From positions 1,277,893 through 1,341,892 of the forward strand of contig NW_006763295.1 in the NCBI RefSeq assembly GCF_000218685.1: a stretch of DNA of 64,000 nucleotides. Reading direction: 5' to 3'. The notes beneath the pieces are model-generated. The model saw nothing but the letters and a program-made list of their open reading frames with translations. It did not search any database and was not told where the DNA came from. Made by a program: the position numbers and the translations under genes. Below, piece after piece: positions 24,456-35,045 of the stretch. Every line of letters begins with the position of its first letter. The stretch's first letter is position 1. The stretch is from Serpula lacrymans var. lacrymans S7.9. Taxonomy: Eukaryota > Basidiomycota > Agaricomycetes > Boletales > Serpulaceae.

Positions 24456-25748
24456 CTTGTGTTAACTTGATAGAGAAAGCTCTGGGGCGTTGTTGTCCAG
24501 GATAGACTTCATTTTGGATACAACGCAGTGACCCCACACTAGAAGACCACGGTTGCTAATAGCCCTAAAATGGTCTGCTACGTGCGGTAAGATGGCGATA
24601 ATCAGAATCACAGAACACAGCCATGCATGATCAACAGACTCCCGGCAGACTCCCGGCAGCGGCCTTTGTACACTGTCGCTTCTTCTTCTGCAGTACTACT
24701 GTGACGAAATATCATGCATGCCACTGGCATCACAAGCAAACTTGAATCAGCAATAATCCCCACCGTACGAGTCATGGCATAGCGTGCTTATTTCACGACT
24801 GGCGTTTCCAGTCTGTTCCTCGGGTCGCATGCCAATACAAGATATATCCCGCAAAATAGCTAGGGGTATTGTTCGGCCCAAGTCACAATCCACAAGTTTA
24901 TGTCCAGGTAAAAGCCCATAATGTCTGAACCTGAACCCTCTCCAGAGTTTTTAAAATATGGAAAGGGTTTCAAGTGAGCTGCATATCCGTTGTGGCAACC
25001 TAAAACGTTAATTTTGGACAAAACCAACTTTCCCTACATGTCAGTGATATGATTATACTATATTTCATCTCATACCAATGGCATCGTCTAGAGTTTACCA
25101 TACTTCGGGGGCACGACTGCTTGTGTATCAGTGATCGTCCGTCCTGACCAGTTCACACTAGCAGCGAGTTTTACAGCCTAGCACGCCATCATGCACTTGC
25201 AACTGAACGACTGGTTTAGTAAATTAGTGGCTTCATAAGCTTTTGGCTTTCAAACTCAATATTAATCTGTAAGCCAAACAATAGTATTCCGCACAACTAT
25301 ATCCTGTTTATACAGTCTTTAATGACTGCAGGAGTACAGTCTAAGTCTGCTTCACCAACACCGAACTCACATTGGCACAACTGCTGGCAAGTTTTGTCAG
25401 TGGCTGCGATGAATATCGACGAGTAATGGTGAGTACACTATAGCTTGTGCTGTATATCTTAGTGGCCTTGCTGATGTAGTAGCAGATTACCAAGCCAATC
25501 GTGACTCCAGCTCGAGCTGGAAACATGAACCAGCCCACATGAACCACCAGGGTCGAATTCAGGACGTGCCTACGTTCTGCTACGACGAACAAAGATGATT
25601 AGGCAGGACCCAACGGAATGTCAAGTTCGAATGAAAATAGTTACAATAGTTCATGCAGCCGCTCCCCTTGCCTCATGTCTCCTAGAATTATCCCCCGACG
25701 TTTCACCAGTCCTCTCCTCAAGTATCCCTCGATCATATTCAGTTCACC
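24456..25748. other. Intergenic between Smr copy 1 and the lectin fragment
   Basis: No recognised gene. An 11-nt unit with ACTCCCGGCAG is directly doubled near 24638-24659. A minus-strand frame (25341-25592) matches nothing known. It may contain remnants left by the Smr duplication. Confidence 0.4.
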
Positions 25749-25989
25749 ATGTCCAAGCCATCTGCCGGTACTTATGTCATCTATCACAGAGTGCTCGACG
25801 CCTCTGGTCGTAAACTCGCCACTGGTGTAACCGTCAATTGTGGACTTGATGCTGCAGTTGATGGCAAGAAGGCATGTCTGATTTATTTCTTCCTAGAAGT
25901 AACAATAATAAATGGGCCACATTATACAGATCACTATCTCTGGTGTTACAGGTGACGAGAAGCAGAGATGGATCCTTGAGCGCGTCTGA
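25749..25989 (+). CDS. Short CCL2-like beta-trefoil (ricin-B-type) lectin fragment
   Basis: Two exons, 25749-25871 and 25930-25989, encode about 60 residues. The start SAGTYVIYHRVL followed by GRKLATGV resembles the first trefoil lobe of fungal CCL2-type fucose-binding lectins, which are cytoplasmic defence lectins of mushrooms directed at nematodes. The second exon ends with QRWILERV, the W-x-L strand typical of that lobe, and then a stop. Full-length family members have three lobes, so two thirds are missing. The exons fit in frame only if the 58-nt intron uses a GC donor (GCATGT) with a normal ACAG acceptor; a 31-nt GT-AG alternative (from 25899) also keeps frame but would be very short. 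It is either a mini-lectin or a truncated relic; carbohydrate binding and toxicity are doubtful. Confidence 0.6.
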
Positions 25990-26316
25990 AATGCAAATTT
26001 ACTCGGGAAAGACGAGCCAGAATCTTTGCTGCTCGTGTAATAATATAGTTTATGATGTAGGAATATTCATGTCAGCCTTTTTGTCGCCGTATAAATAGTT
26101 ATAGAGTTGCAAAAAATGGTACAGTAGTTGACACGAACTCCCAGAGACTAGACATCACGCAGAGACGTATCTGGTAGACATTTGTAAAAGAGACTGCTAA
26201 CGTGTCAAAATGATAAGAATGCGCAAGAAAGCAAGAAGTTTTTTGTACAGGGTTCATGATGGACTTTGATACACAGTATACTACAGTACACAAAAGTAGG
26301 GTATAACAAGTCAAAA
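25990..26316. other. Intergenic, convergent region
   Basis: Shared 3' space between the lectin fragment (plus) and Smr copy 2 (minus). No coding signal. Confidence 0.5.
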
Positions 26317-27488
26317 TTACATGATAGTACATCCGGAGTCTTTGTCTTGTAGTCGTCGTGCGATGTCGTCTGTCCCAATGATTGTGCCATGTGTTTCGAC
26401 CCGACGTTGTTGAGTGTCGAGATACACAATCAATACTCCTGAATTATTCGGATCCACTTCGGCGAGGAGATGATGCCTGCAAACATAATCGATTCGATGA
26501 CAATTTTGAATTGTAGGAATGAACTGAACCTACTTCTGAATCAATTCCTCCATCGCAGGTTTAATCTTAGCAACTTGTTGGGGGGAATGCAAACCTTTCC
26601 CTAAAGGAGTACTCGTCAGCTCTGTCGCAATAAATGCCTGAGTATACTTACCAACAATAAGGCGTATGTGTGAGTCGCCGCCTCGGCGAGCTTGTTGGAT
26701 AGTCCTGTCGGTAAACGAAATAGCTTCCTTGACATATAACCCATGAAGGTCAACTTCTCCAGGTTTGCTGTCCTATTGGGCAATATAGACAAGTCATCAA
26801 TGAAAACGGGAAATAAGTACTCACAAGGTTGTTCTCTGATAAGCCAAAGATACAGTCACCCCCTCTTTAGTGACAAATAATGCGAGTATGGTAAAGTAGT
26901 CACCCTTGAATATCCATTCGCTGGCTTCACCATTTAATCTTTCCATATTCCGCTTGTGGGCCTTCCCTTTCTCAGATAGTTGCTTTGCCAAAGCTCCGTC
27001 GCGTCGGCCATACGCCTCGTGAGATTCTTGGAAACACTCCGCCATCTGATCTCCTTCTTCGTTGGCCCGGGCGCGGAGGGTGGTATAGTGCACATTTTGC
27101 TGGTTAATCTGATTCTGATCCTATTAATGATGGATTATTCAATGGCTGCGTTTTAAGGAGAAGATATAGTTCGCTCAATAGCAAACAGGAAATACGAACC
27201 ACAAAGCCTTCAGTACGGGGTTTATGCGGAACTTGGACGCGATGGGGCTCGGGTTTCACTCGCTATTGCATAAGACGTGACCAGGTCCGGGTGATCTTTC
27301 ATTGTCCTGGATAGTAGATGAGAGTGACAACGTACCACTGGGTGGCTCGGTTCAGGCCTGACCGAAATCGGTGCCACATGCTGCTTGTGTGGTTGCTGAT
27401 GCTCATGCCTGTGTTCCTGGGGTCGCTCAGGCTTACTAGTGGGGGACGACCCGCAGAAAAAAGCTATTATTCCTTTGAGAATATCCAT
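26317..27488 (-). CDS. DUF1771 + Smr domain protein, copy 2, ending in a CaaX-like box
   Basis: Start MDILKGIIAFFCGSS at 27488; this N-terminus is hydrophobic with a cysteine and quite unlike copy 1. Then a Pro/His/Gln-rich linker, the DUF1771 region (LRARANEEGDQMAECFQESH, GALAKQLSEKGKAHKRNMER), and the Smr domain with GEVDLHGLYVKEA (HGL), the GKGLHS motif, and VDPNNSGVLIVYLD. It ends with GCTIM like copy 1. The intron before the DUF1771 part starts GTTCGT in both copies and later introns fall at the same codons, showing a tandem duplication in which the catalytic part was kept and the N-terminus diverged. The hydrophobic N-terminus plus prenylation-like tail suggests membrane attachment, an inference. 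Confidence 0.88.
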
Positions 27489-28001
27489 GATGTAGGAAGA
27501 GATGATACAGAGAACAGGTCGTTCAGCTAAAAAATTCAAAAAAGACCAACGAGGAGTGGACGACGCTAGAAAGTACGAAGCGTTCAACCGAAGTCGAATC
27601 GGAAGCTCGCAGTCAACCACTCACTGTGCCAACACTGATTCACCAACGATAGTACTCTCACTTCCAAGGAGACTAATGAACTTGAAGAACAAGGCAATCC
27701 TGATTTACCGAACTTCAACGTTCAACTGGCGCTGAAGCGCTACTATGAACTGAATCAGTGGCACAAGTGGCCCTGAAAGCTTCGGAAACGGAAAAGACAT
27801 TAACCAAATCAAGTAAGACTATTACTATGACATGAAGCACTCAAGAGCATGGAGCTCGCGCCGATGAGTCGAGATACACTTGGAAGACACTCAAAAAGCA
27901 TCCTTTATTGAAGAAAAAAATCATAAGAAACATGTGTTCAAGATAAATTTAGCATCATCCGCGGCAACATTTGCAAGCAACATTCCCAAACCACTCGCAC
28001 A
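27489..28001. other. Intergenic
   Basis: Promoter side of Smr copy 2 and 3' flank of the antizyme gene. No coding signal beyond short frames. Confidence 0.5.
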
Positions 28002-29061
28002 CTAAATCTCCAAACCAACGAGCAAGCAGGCCGGGTCAACCTGGAAGGGAGGTTTAGTAACAACATTTCCTCCAACATACATGAGTGAATGAAGAAGTTC
28101 CCCCAATGCCTGCGATGATTTGTCTAAAGCGATTATCAAAGCCGAACATTCAAGGTGCTCATCGGCGAGGTCGAGTAGGGCAACGATGCTACATGACGCA
28201 GTGAGCACGGCAAGGCAAACATAGATCGAGGTAACACACCTTTCTCTCAAGCTAACCGACTCGGCATTCTTACCGTCAACGTACAACGTCTTGGGTTTGC
28301 CTGGTAATTCAACCACGACGCCTTCAAAAGCAGCTCCCATATTAGGTGCGGTCACAGTGACGCTCTTAGCAAAGGGCAAAATGCTCAATCCGTTACGAGG
28401 AAAGATGTTCAAAAGAAGATCCAAGGCATCTTTCGAATGCTTTGTAGTTATACCAGATTCACCCTTTCTTTCTTCCGCATCACTGTCGGGTGTCAAAGGA
28501 GGAGTTGCAATATCGTAAGGCGAAGAAGAACGACGGGGAATGGCTCGCGGAGCGACATTCGTATGGTGGCCTCTCGGCGTGATGTCAATGGAATGACTAG
28601 AAAAGTCGGGCGGATGCACAAGATATTTTGGAGAGAACGAATCCAGAGAAGATGAAGATGTGTTAGAATCGGGAGAAGCGGAAATCATAGACGCCAGACT
28701 GCCTGTCACACAGTCCGACGACCCTCTATCCGGAGGGCATTTTGATTTGGGAGCGTCAAAACCGCCACTACATTAAAGGGAATAAGCGATACAGCAGCGG
28801 GCATATACGAGAGAGAAACTCACTCCGGGTCCGCCAGAGAACGTAGTAGAGTAATAGTACATGTCGTCGGTGCCCTGCATGTGGCACACAGCAAGTACAC
28901 TGGGAGTCATGTCGGAAGAGAATGCCCCATCTCCAACGGTTTGACGACCGTTGCTGCATAATAAGACGATGAGTATACGATGACAACTATGTAGTACCAA
29001 CTTACGCGGGGCAAAGACTAAATGTCTGTTTCATTATATTTGACATATTGGAATTTGACAT
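28002..29061 (-). CDS. OAZ: Ornithine decarboxylase antizyme (programmed +1 frameshift)
   Basis: Binds ornithine decarboxylase and delivers it to the proteasome, and restrains polyamine uptake. Four exons: 28954 side 29006-29061, 28824-28953, 28240-28767 and 28002-28188, with introns of 52, 56 and 51 nt. ORF1 (65 sense codons, start 29061) ends in TGG CGG TTT TGA, with the TGA at 28756-28758. ORF2 has no start of its own and continues in the +1 frame from GAC at 28757, giving 234 more residues, about 299 in total. ORF2 carries the antizyme core: SVTVTAPNMGAAFEG, VSLRESIVALLDLADEHLEC, SALIIALDKSSQALGELLHS, LMYVGGNVVTKPPFQVDP and terminal LLVGLEI. ORF2 N-terminus is Ser/Pro-rich. Regulation by polyamine-stimulated frameshifting follows from the family. 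Ordinary gene callers will split or truncate it. Confidence 0.93.
28755..28767 (-). promoter_or_regulatory. Antizyme +1 frameshift site (UUU UGA C)
   Basis: The minus strand reads TGG CGG TTT TGA C directly after an intron acceptor. Slipping forward one base at TTT replaces the stop by GAC and opens ORF2. UUU-UGA is one of the known antizyme shift sites (others use UCC-UGA). A downstream stimulatory structure was not evaluated. Confidence 0.88.
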
Positions 29062-29877
29062 GTTTTGCCAACTTGGTAGATGATATTGTTCTTTGGGAGT
29101 GAACTGTAAAATGCCAGCAACATTAGTTCAATACCAGGTCGGTTAAAGCACAGAAAAAGACTGACTTGAAGACTGAATTGAGCGTTATAGCGCAAAGAGG
29201 AGGTTACCGCTGGGGTGGCGTTTCAATTCTGGCCAAAGGCCGAAAGGCCATATATGTTCCGTGAAGCCAAGAGTACCCCGGACACCACTATACCTGTGCC
29301 TGATGATGCCGTAAGACATCCAGACTGAAACACCCTTCTTTCATCTTTCAGAGATGCATTGGCTTTTGTGCAGAATAAAGAAAAGTACATTCACTATAGA
29401 ATTCTTAAAAGGCTTTGACTGCTTTGTTGTTCATGTCAACAAAGCCTTCACCTGGTCCAAAAGACTCGGTTTCACTACATTTCAAATTGCAAGCGCTGAG
29501 TAATATTCGGGGAGCTCACGGTGTCAGAAGCCCTACCACCTTGTTAAGGGCCGGCTGACTGTCATCCCACGTGCGCACGCTTCGGGCTCACTGTAAGGCA
29601 TAGGCTCGATAGAGAATCTCTCAACGACGAGCTCGGCAACACAAAACCTCAAGACGTGAGTATCATTCAGTCACTAGAACGTTTGCTGCGAGCCACTATG
29701 ATTCTGTCAAGGATTTCATCAGCTGGATGGATTTACATCAGGAGATGGATGGACACACATATCGTTGGATGTACACTTAAATTATAGCAGGTCTCAATCG
29801 CACATTCTACTTTCTTTGTTCTTAGTGTTTTCACCAATTGTTTGTCTAATCTTTCTTTCTAGTATCTTTCAGCACAA
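29062..29877. promoter_or_regulatory. Divergent intergenic region, antizyme / RPS2
   Basis: About 0.8 kb separate the divergent starts of antizyme and ribosomal protein uS5. Pyrimidine-rich stretches immediately before the RPS2 ATG (29800-29870) are typical of fungal ribosomal protein promoters. No further gene seen. Confidence 0.5.
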
Positions 29878-30763
29878 ATGGCTGACGCTGCACGAGGACG
29901 TGGTGGATTTGGACGTGGACGTGGTGATCGGGGTAGAGGTCGCCGTGGACCTCGCAGGGGTGGCCGCAAGGATGAAGAAAAGGAATGGTATGTACTCAAG
30001 GCCACTACCATTCACCTCCACATTCTAAGTATCATGTATAGGGTCCCCGTCACCAAGTTGGGTCGTCTCGTTAAGGATGGCAAAATCAAATCGATGGAAG
30101 AAATTTATCTCTTCTCTCTTCCTGTTAAAGAATTCCAGATCGTCGACTTCTTCCTACCAAAACTCAAGGACGAGGTCATGAAAATCATGCCTGTACAAAA
30201 GCAAACTCGGGCCGGTCAGCGTACCCGTTTCAAGGCTTTCGTTGCTATCGGTGATTTCGACGGACATGTTGGGTTGGGTGTCAAATGTGCGAAGGAAGTT
30301 GCCACTGCTATTCGTGGTGCTATCATTCTGGCCAAACTTTCCGTCATCCCCGTACGGAGAGGTTACTGGGGTGCAGCTCTTGGTGAGCCACACACCGTGC
30401 CATCAAAAGTTAGCGGGAAGGTCGGATCAGTCATGTGTCGTCTCATCCCCGCACCACGGGGTACCGGTATTGTGGCTGCACCTGCTTCGAAACGATTGCT
30501 ACAACTTGCTGGTGTGGAGGATTGCTATACGCAATCAAAGGGTTCTACTGCAACGATGGGTAACTTCCTCAAAGCCACCTTTGCTGCTGTCAGTTTATCC
30601 GTAGCAGACTTTCTTTTTTTGCCCAGCTCACAGTCTCTTACAGATCACCAAAACTTACTCGTTCCTTACACCCGATCTATGGCGCGAGATCCCTGTTTCG
30701 AAAGTGCCATACGACGAGCACAGTGCTCACTTGCAGCTTTCGGCGGGCAAGAAAGCGTATTAG
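29878..30763 (+). CDS. RPS2: Small-subunit ribosomal protein uS5 (RPS2)
   Basis: Three exons, 29878-29987, 30042-30588 and 30644-30763 (introns 54 and 55 nt), 258 residues. The N-terminus is a Gly/Arg repeat ([18 protein letters not shown]), a known arginine-methylation target in eukaryotic uS5. The core follows: [94 protein letters not shown] and [15 protein letters not shown]. The last exon gives [13 protein letters not shown] through LSAGKKAY. uS5 sits at the mRNA entry channel of the 40S subunit and contributes to decoding fidelity. Length and motifs are those of a complete family member. Confidence 0.98.
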
Positions 30764-31801
30764 GTACTAGGGCGTTGTCATTACGACTGTTATGCATGTA
30801 CTTTCGTGAAAACTTTGCAGGCATGCTTTATCTCATTTCGTATTTCACCATCTAAGATTTACGACACGTCTGACATCATATGAATCATGTCTAGGTGAGG
30901 TTAGGATTGTCATTTATGCATCTTTGCCGCATTTGAACTTTGTACACAAATTCTCTGTCTGATAGCAAGGCTAGGCGCTGCCCATACTGCACATTGTGTT
31001 TACCCCTGGTCACTAACGCTCTATACATATTCAGTGAACTTTTCACGATCGTCCTCGTGATGCGGATCCAATGTGATCTGTGTCGAAAATTTTTCGAAGG
31101 TTAATGCGAAGGATCCAATCTGATCCAAGTCCATGAAACAAAAAAAAAACTCCTAACTTGTCGGCATATCCTAATCCGGTAAACGTGGTTCAAGGATAGG
31201 CGTTTCAGTAACGGCATCATCGCCCAAATTCTCAATATTTCAAACTCCCAAAAGTGACGGGATGTATCATATTGTAATGGCTGACTATAGCTTTTCAAAT
31301 GATTATCGGGACACTTAAAAGATCTGTAGCTCAGATCATTGTAGTCCGCCGGTCATAGCATATTTTCTCTTGTTTCGGTTTGTTTTTGACCTTCGCGTTG
31401 TTTGGGGAATTGAAGCGTTTGGAGTACACCAGCTTGTCCTTCCCCGCCCATTGCTGCTTTGCCGTCCTCGTTTTCTTCCTAGAGCTCATCCTTACTGTCC
31501 AACAGACCGTTCAGTCATAGTCTGCGTTGGTGCGGTTTCGGTAACAGCCCATTACTGTGAGTAATGGTTCATTCGTTGTGAAATTGATGTCGCCCATTTT
31601 TAACATAGGCTACAAACTACAGAAACAACTATTGTGTTTTCAGAGCAGAAAAGGCCTTACATCTCGTTTGAATTTTTACCCCGTGATATCATATTTCATA
31701 ACATCTGTTCTATACGCGCGCAACTTTAACAGCCAATCTCTCGGAGCTGTCGGACATTCTGCGTCTTGACAGAACCAGTGGCATCCTGTACATATATCGT
31801 T
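30764..31801. other. Intergenic
   Basis: RPS2 3' flank then the promoter of the next gene. A nine-base or longer A run lies near 31139-31149. No coding signal recognised. Confidence 0.5.
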
Positions 31802-34180
31802 ATGGATCGCGGCAACCCCCACACGCAGATTCCCTTTTCACCGCTTCCTCGAAATGAAGGAAAATGCGCGCGTCTCGTCTCTCGATTTTCTCCATCTACC
31901 AACTCTCGTGTTCTCGCGGTGAGGGACACGAGCCCTGGTCATAGTATTTCCCCTCAAAGGGACAGGGCTTTGATCCCACCTCTATCCCCTGCGATTTATC
32001 ACAAGTTTGTTTTCTGTTATCATACAAGGCCAGGACGCTGATTTGCGCTCAAACTAGTTCACCTACTCGTTCTACGTCTTCAGGGAGCCTGAATTCCCCT
32101 CAGCCGCTGTCACCAATAACTCCACACTCCGCGTATTCGCCACCAACAGCGATCACTTGTCCTTCGGATAGTCCTGGGACCACAATCTCATCTTATTTTC
32201 AGGATGTAGACTGCGGGAAAAATTTCCGTTCGTTTATGGCTGATCTCGACAGAAATAAAGAGAAAGACGGCAACAAAATGTCTTTTGATCACGGCTGTGT
32301 TGACAAAGGTAAGCTGTACCTGCCTCCACCATAGCGAGTACATTGCTAATTGCGTCTGTAGATGATGAAGATGAAAGAAGATATGCAATGGTGAGCACGG
32401 AACTCACACAATTATGTTATCAGTTACGAACTTCTCCCAAAAGTTGCGGTCTACTAGAGCTTTGGAGAAACCCTTTTCAAGCAATGGTGCGGAAAGTCGC
32501 CCTTATTCGCATGAAACTTGTCGACCCAGACCATCTGGTTGCAATCTTCGCGAACAAAGGAAGGATAAAAGACGACTCAACGGATATCGTCTGTCCAAGA
32601 TTCAATCAGAAGCATGCCTACCCTCCTTCCGTCGTCGCATTGGTAATGAAGAGGATGAAATGAATTCCTCGTCCAGAACATCGTCATCTTGTTCTTCCTT
32701 GTTTCCGATGGGACTAAAGTTCCCTCGACCACCATCAACAAATTTGGACACTGGTAGCCTTTTTACTGAAGAAGAAACCAAGGAAGTCCGCGAATTCCTG
32801 CGGGTATGGGGATCTCATGTCCGGCGGAGGACGGCTTCCGAGTCAGAAGGACGGCTGAGCATTGTTCCACCTTCCCTCATTAGCGGCCAAAATACCGAGG
32901 GAATAAAGGAATGGGGCGTGCAAAAGATTGATGATTATTCATGGGAGGTCGAAGAACAGGTTAAAAAGATGACAGGCGAAGTTGATCGGAGGAGTCGCGA
33001 CTCTTCAGTGAGGTGTAGCAAATTGCTGGAAGAAGTTAGCATGATGGTCGGCCTGAGATACGACGAGCCTCCATCGCCTCATAGCCTAGATTCTCCAATC
33101 AGCTCAACCGAGCTTCTTACGAATTTCCACACGGAGGATCGATCGGAGCTCGAACCCCTTCAGACGTCCGCCCCTTTATCAGAACACGGCATCGAGCAGC
33201 GTGATATTGCGAGAAGCAACATCACCAAGGTCAACAGAGCGAAGAATATCTGTGCCGAGGAACAATCACAAATATTTCACCGCGGTTTGGGTGCCCGTAA
33301 TGCATATGACGATGTAGTCTCCAGCGGGAAACTTGGAAAAAGACCCAGTGTTTGTTTTGGACCTGGTACCGTGGAAGAACGAGCTCGTCGTTCGGAATAT
33401 ACGTCCACCTCAAAGCTACAGCAAGCCAGTAGCTTTTCGCGAGAGAGCCGTACGACATCTAAACGCTGGGGCCAGCTCATTAGTTCCAACGGCGCAAGCA
33501 CTTCTCAGTCAAATCTAAGCGGAACTAGCTATCTTCCGAAGGCCCCTCCCTTGGACCGCTCGTCGGCCTTGGAGAGACTGGAATCAAAGATGAAGGATTG
33601 GAATGGCCATATTTCTCTCCAAAGTGGGCCACGCTCGTCCATGATAGCAGGCGAAAATCCAACGAACTATCGCCGTGGAATTTTGACTAAACAAAATTCT
33701 ACTCCAGCCATGAAAGTTCCTTTTCCTGTCATTGAAACTGTGCCCAAGTTAAATGATTCTACCGGTATTCCCAGGCCACCAGGCTCATCCCGTTTTCGCC
33801 GTTTTTCCAATCCTATCCGTCATTTATCAAAACCACTTTCAGGAACCTCTACTACTCCCATTCACGAGGCAGAACCCTACCCTGGTGGTCCCAGCCGTCT
33901 CGAAAGACCCCCATTGCGAGGTACGAGGAGTCACAGTCCAATGCCACGATATCAACAGGCTCGGACCAACGATACGAATAAAACACACCTGAGGTCTTTC
34001 ATCGATATGGGCGTGGCTCCAGGACAGCGGCCAGCTACTCACCGATCTTCTTTGCGTCCAACGATGAATGTTGAGAAAGTGAAGCGTTTAGCCAGAGCTG
34101 CAGTACGAACAAGCCACAGCGTCGTCGAATGGGGTAGAAATCTGGCGGGCCTGAAGAAGGAGAAGAGTGATTTGTTGTAA
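31802..34180 (+). CDS. Uncharacterised Ser/Arg/Pro-rich, largely disordered protein
   Basis: Four exons, 31802-32004, 32058-32308, 32362-32390 and 32444-34180, join in frame to 739 codons; introns are 53 nt each and the third ends in AAAAG. I do not recognise the family. The protein is rich in Ser, Pro and Arg, with short basic motifs (RSRDSSVRC, RRFSNPIRHLSKP) and a moderately ordered part around EEETKEVREFLRVWGSHVRR and SWEVEEQVKKMTGEV. The C-terminus is basic and helical (VEKVKRLARAAVRTSHSVVE, then GLKKEKSDLL). The composition suggests a regulatory or cytoskeletal/polarity scaffold, a guess from composition only. The 29-nt exon 3 was placed because it alone keeps frame between exons 2 and 4. 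Confidence 0.7.
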
Positions 34181-34503
34181 GAAGCTGTCTTTATTTTCTA
34201 TTTATAGATTGATTTCAACAGGTTGAGTTCTCGTCGTGTACTACTACTATCTCTGATATCGGTATTTGTTACTACAGTCTAGCGTACTGTTCACTCGCTG
34301 TGTATTTTTTCACCTTGAATCTGCGCATACAGCTTCCATTCCAACAAGTCGAGGGTACTAAATACATACTGTAGGTACAAATGACGACGTCGTGTTTAAA
34401 CGAACCGCGAAGAAAGCCAAGATATTAGTAATAAATGTCTTCATGCTCGTGATCATGATCGTGAGGGGGTAGTGCATCCGCTACAAGCTTGCGGTGACCA
34501 TGA
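34181..34503. other. Intergenic, convergent
   Basis: 3' space shared by the disordered-protein gene (plus) and the mini-protein gene (minus). No coding signal. Confidence 0.5.
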
Positions 34504-34817
34504 TCAATAAGTCCCTCCGCCTGCAAGCCCTCCTCTGCCACCGCTACGTGAACCACATCGGCAGCACAAAACGTCACCAATTACTCGGAAAATGGTTGCA
34601 AGGACCTGTATCATAAAATGGGTAAGTAAGCAGTTTCGAGACACAATGAGCGGAAGCTTACAGTGGTGATACCTCCTACAATGGCCATTACCACGGAAGC
34701 AATAGCAGATATCACTGCATTTATGCCAGAGCCTATAGCAGAAAATATAGATCCCTATGGCGTCTTTTCGTCAGATCCTAGAATAAATGTAAATATGCAG
34801 ACAATGATTCGCACCAT
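34504..34817 (-). CDS. 65-residue hydrophobic mini-protein (MGSIFSAIG type)
   Basis: Three exons: the single codon ATG at 34815-34817, then 34662-34754 and 34504-34605, with introns of 60 and 56 nt, all in phase 0. The product starts MGSIFSAIGSGINAVISAI, continues with a hydrophobic Ala/Ile/Val helix (SVVMAIVGGITTV), then DVLCCRCGSR and a Gly/Arg-rich tail ending GGGTY. Small proteins of this pattern recur in basidiomycete genomes and have no known function, to my knowledge. The MG start could be N-myristoylated and the CCxC cluster palmitoylated, which would anchor it in a membrane; this is inference. A start made of an ATG-only exon is unusual and rests on the family-like N-terminus and clean splice sites. 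Confidence 0.65.
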
Positions 34818-35045
34818 TTTAGCCTCGGTTTTAATCCACAGAACGGGAAAAATCTACCATGCAGGGAACAACCTTGAGGTTCTTATAGTTGGGTCATAGG
34901 GAGCTCAGCGTCATCATGATGTCACTTCAAGAAGGATATGCTCCAGTTTTTCAAACAAACACAAGGATACAGCAAAGGGTATACGACATCCCAATCATAG
35001 GTGAGATAGAGAGAGAACTACAAACCCGAAGACGAAATAATCGAG

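Noticed and set aside
25341..25592. 83-codon minus-strand frame
   Set aside because: No recognisable motif, no splice partners, and codon pattern unlike neighbouring genes.
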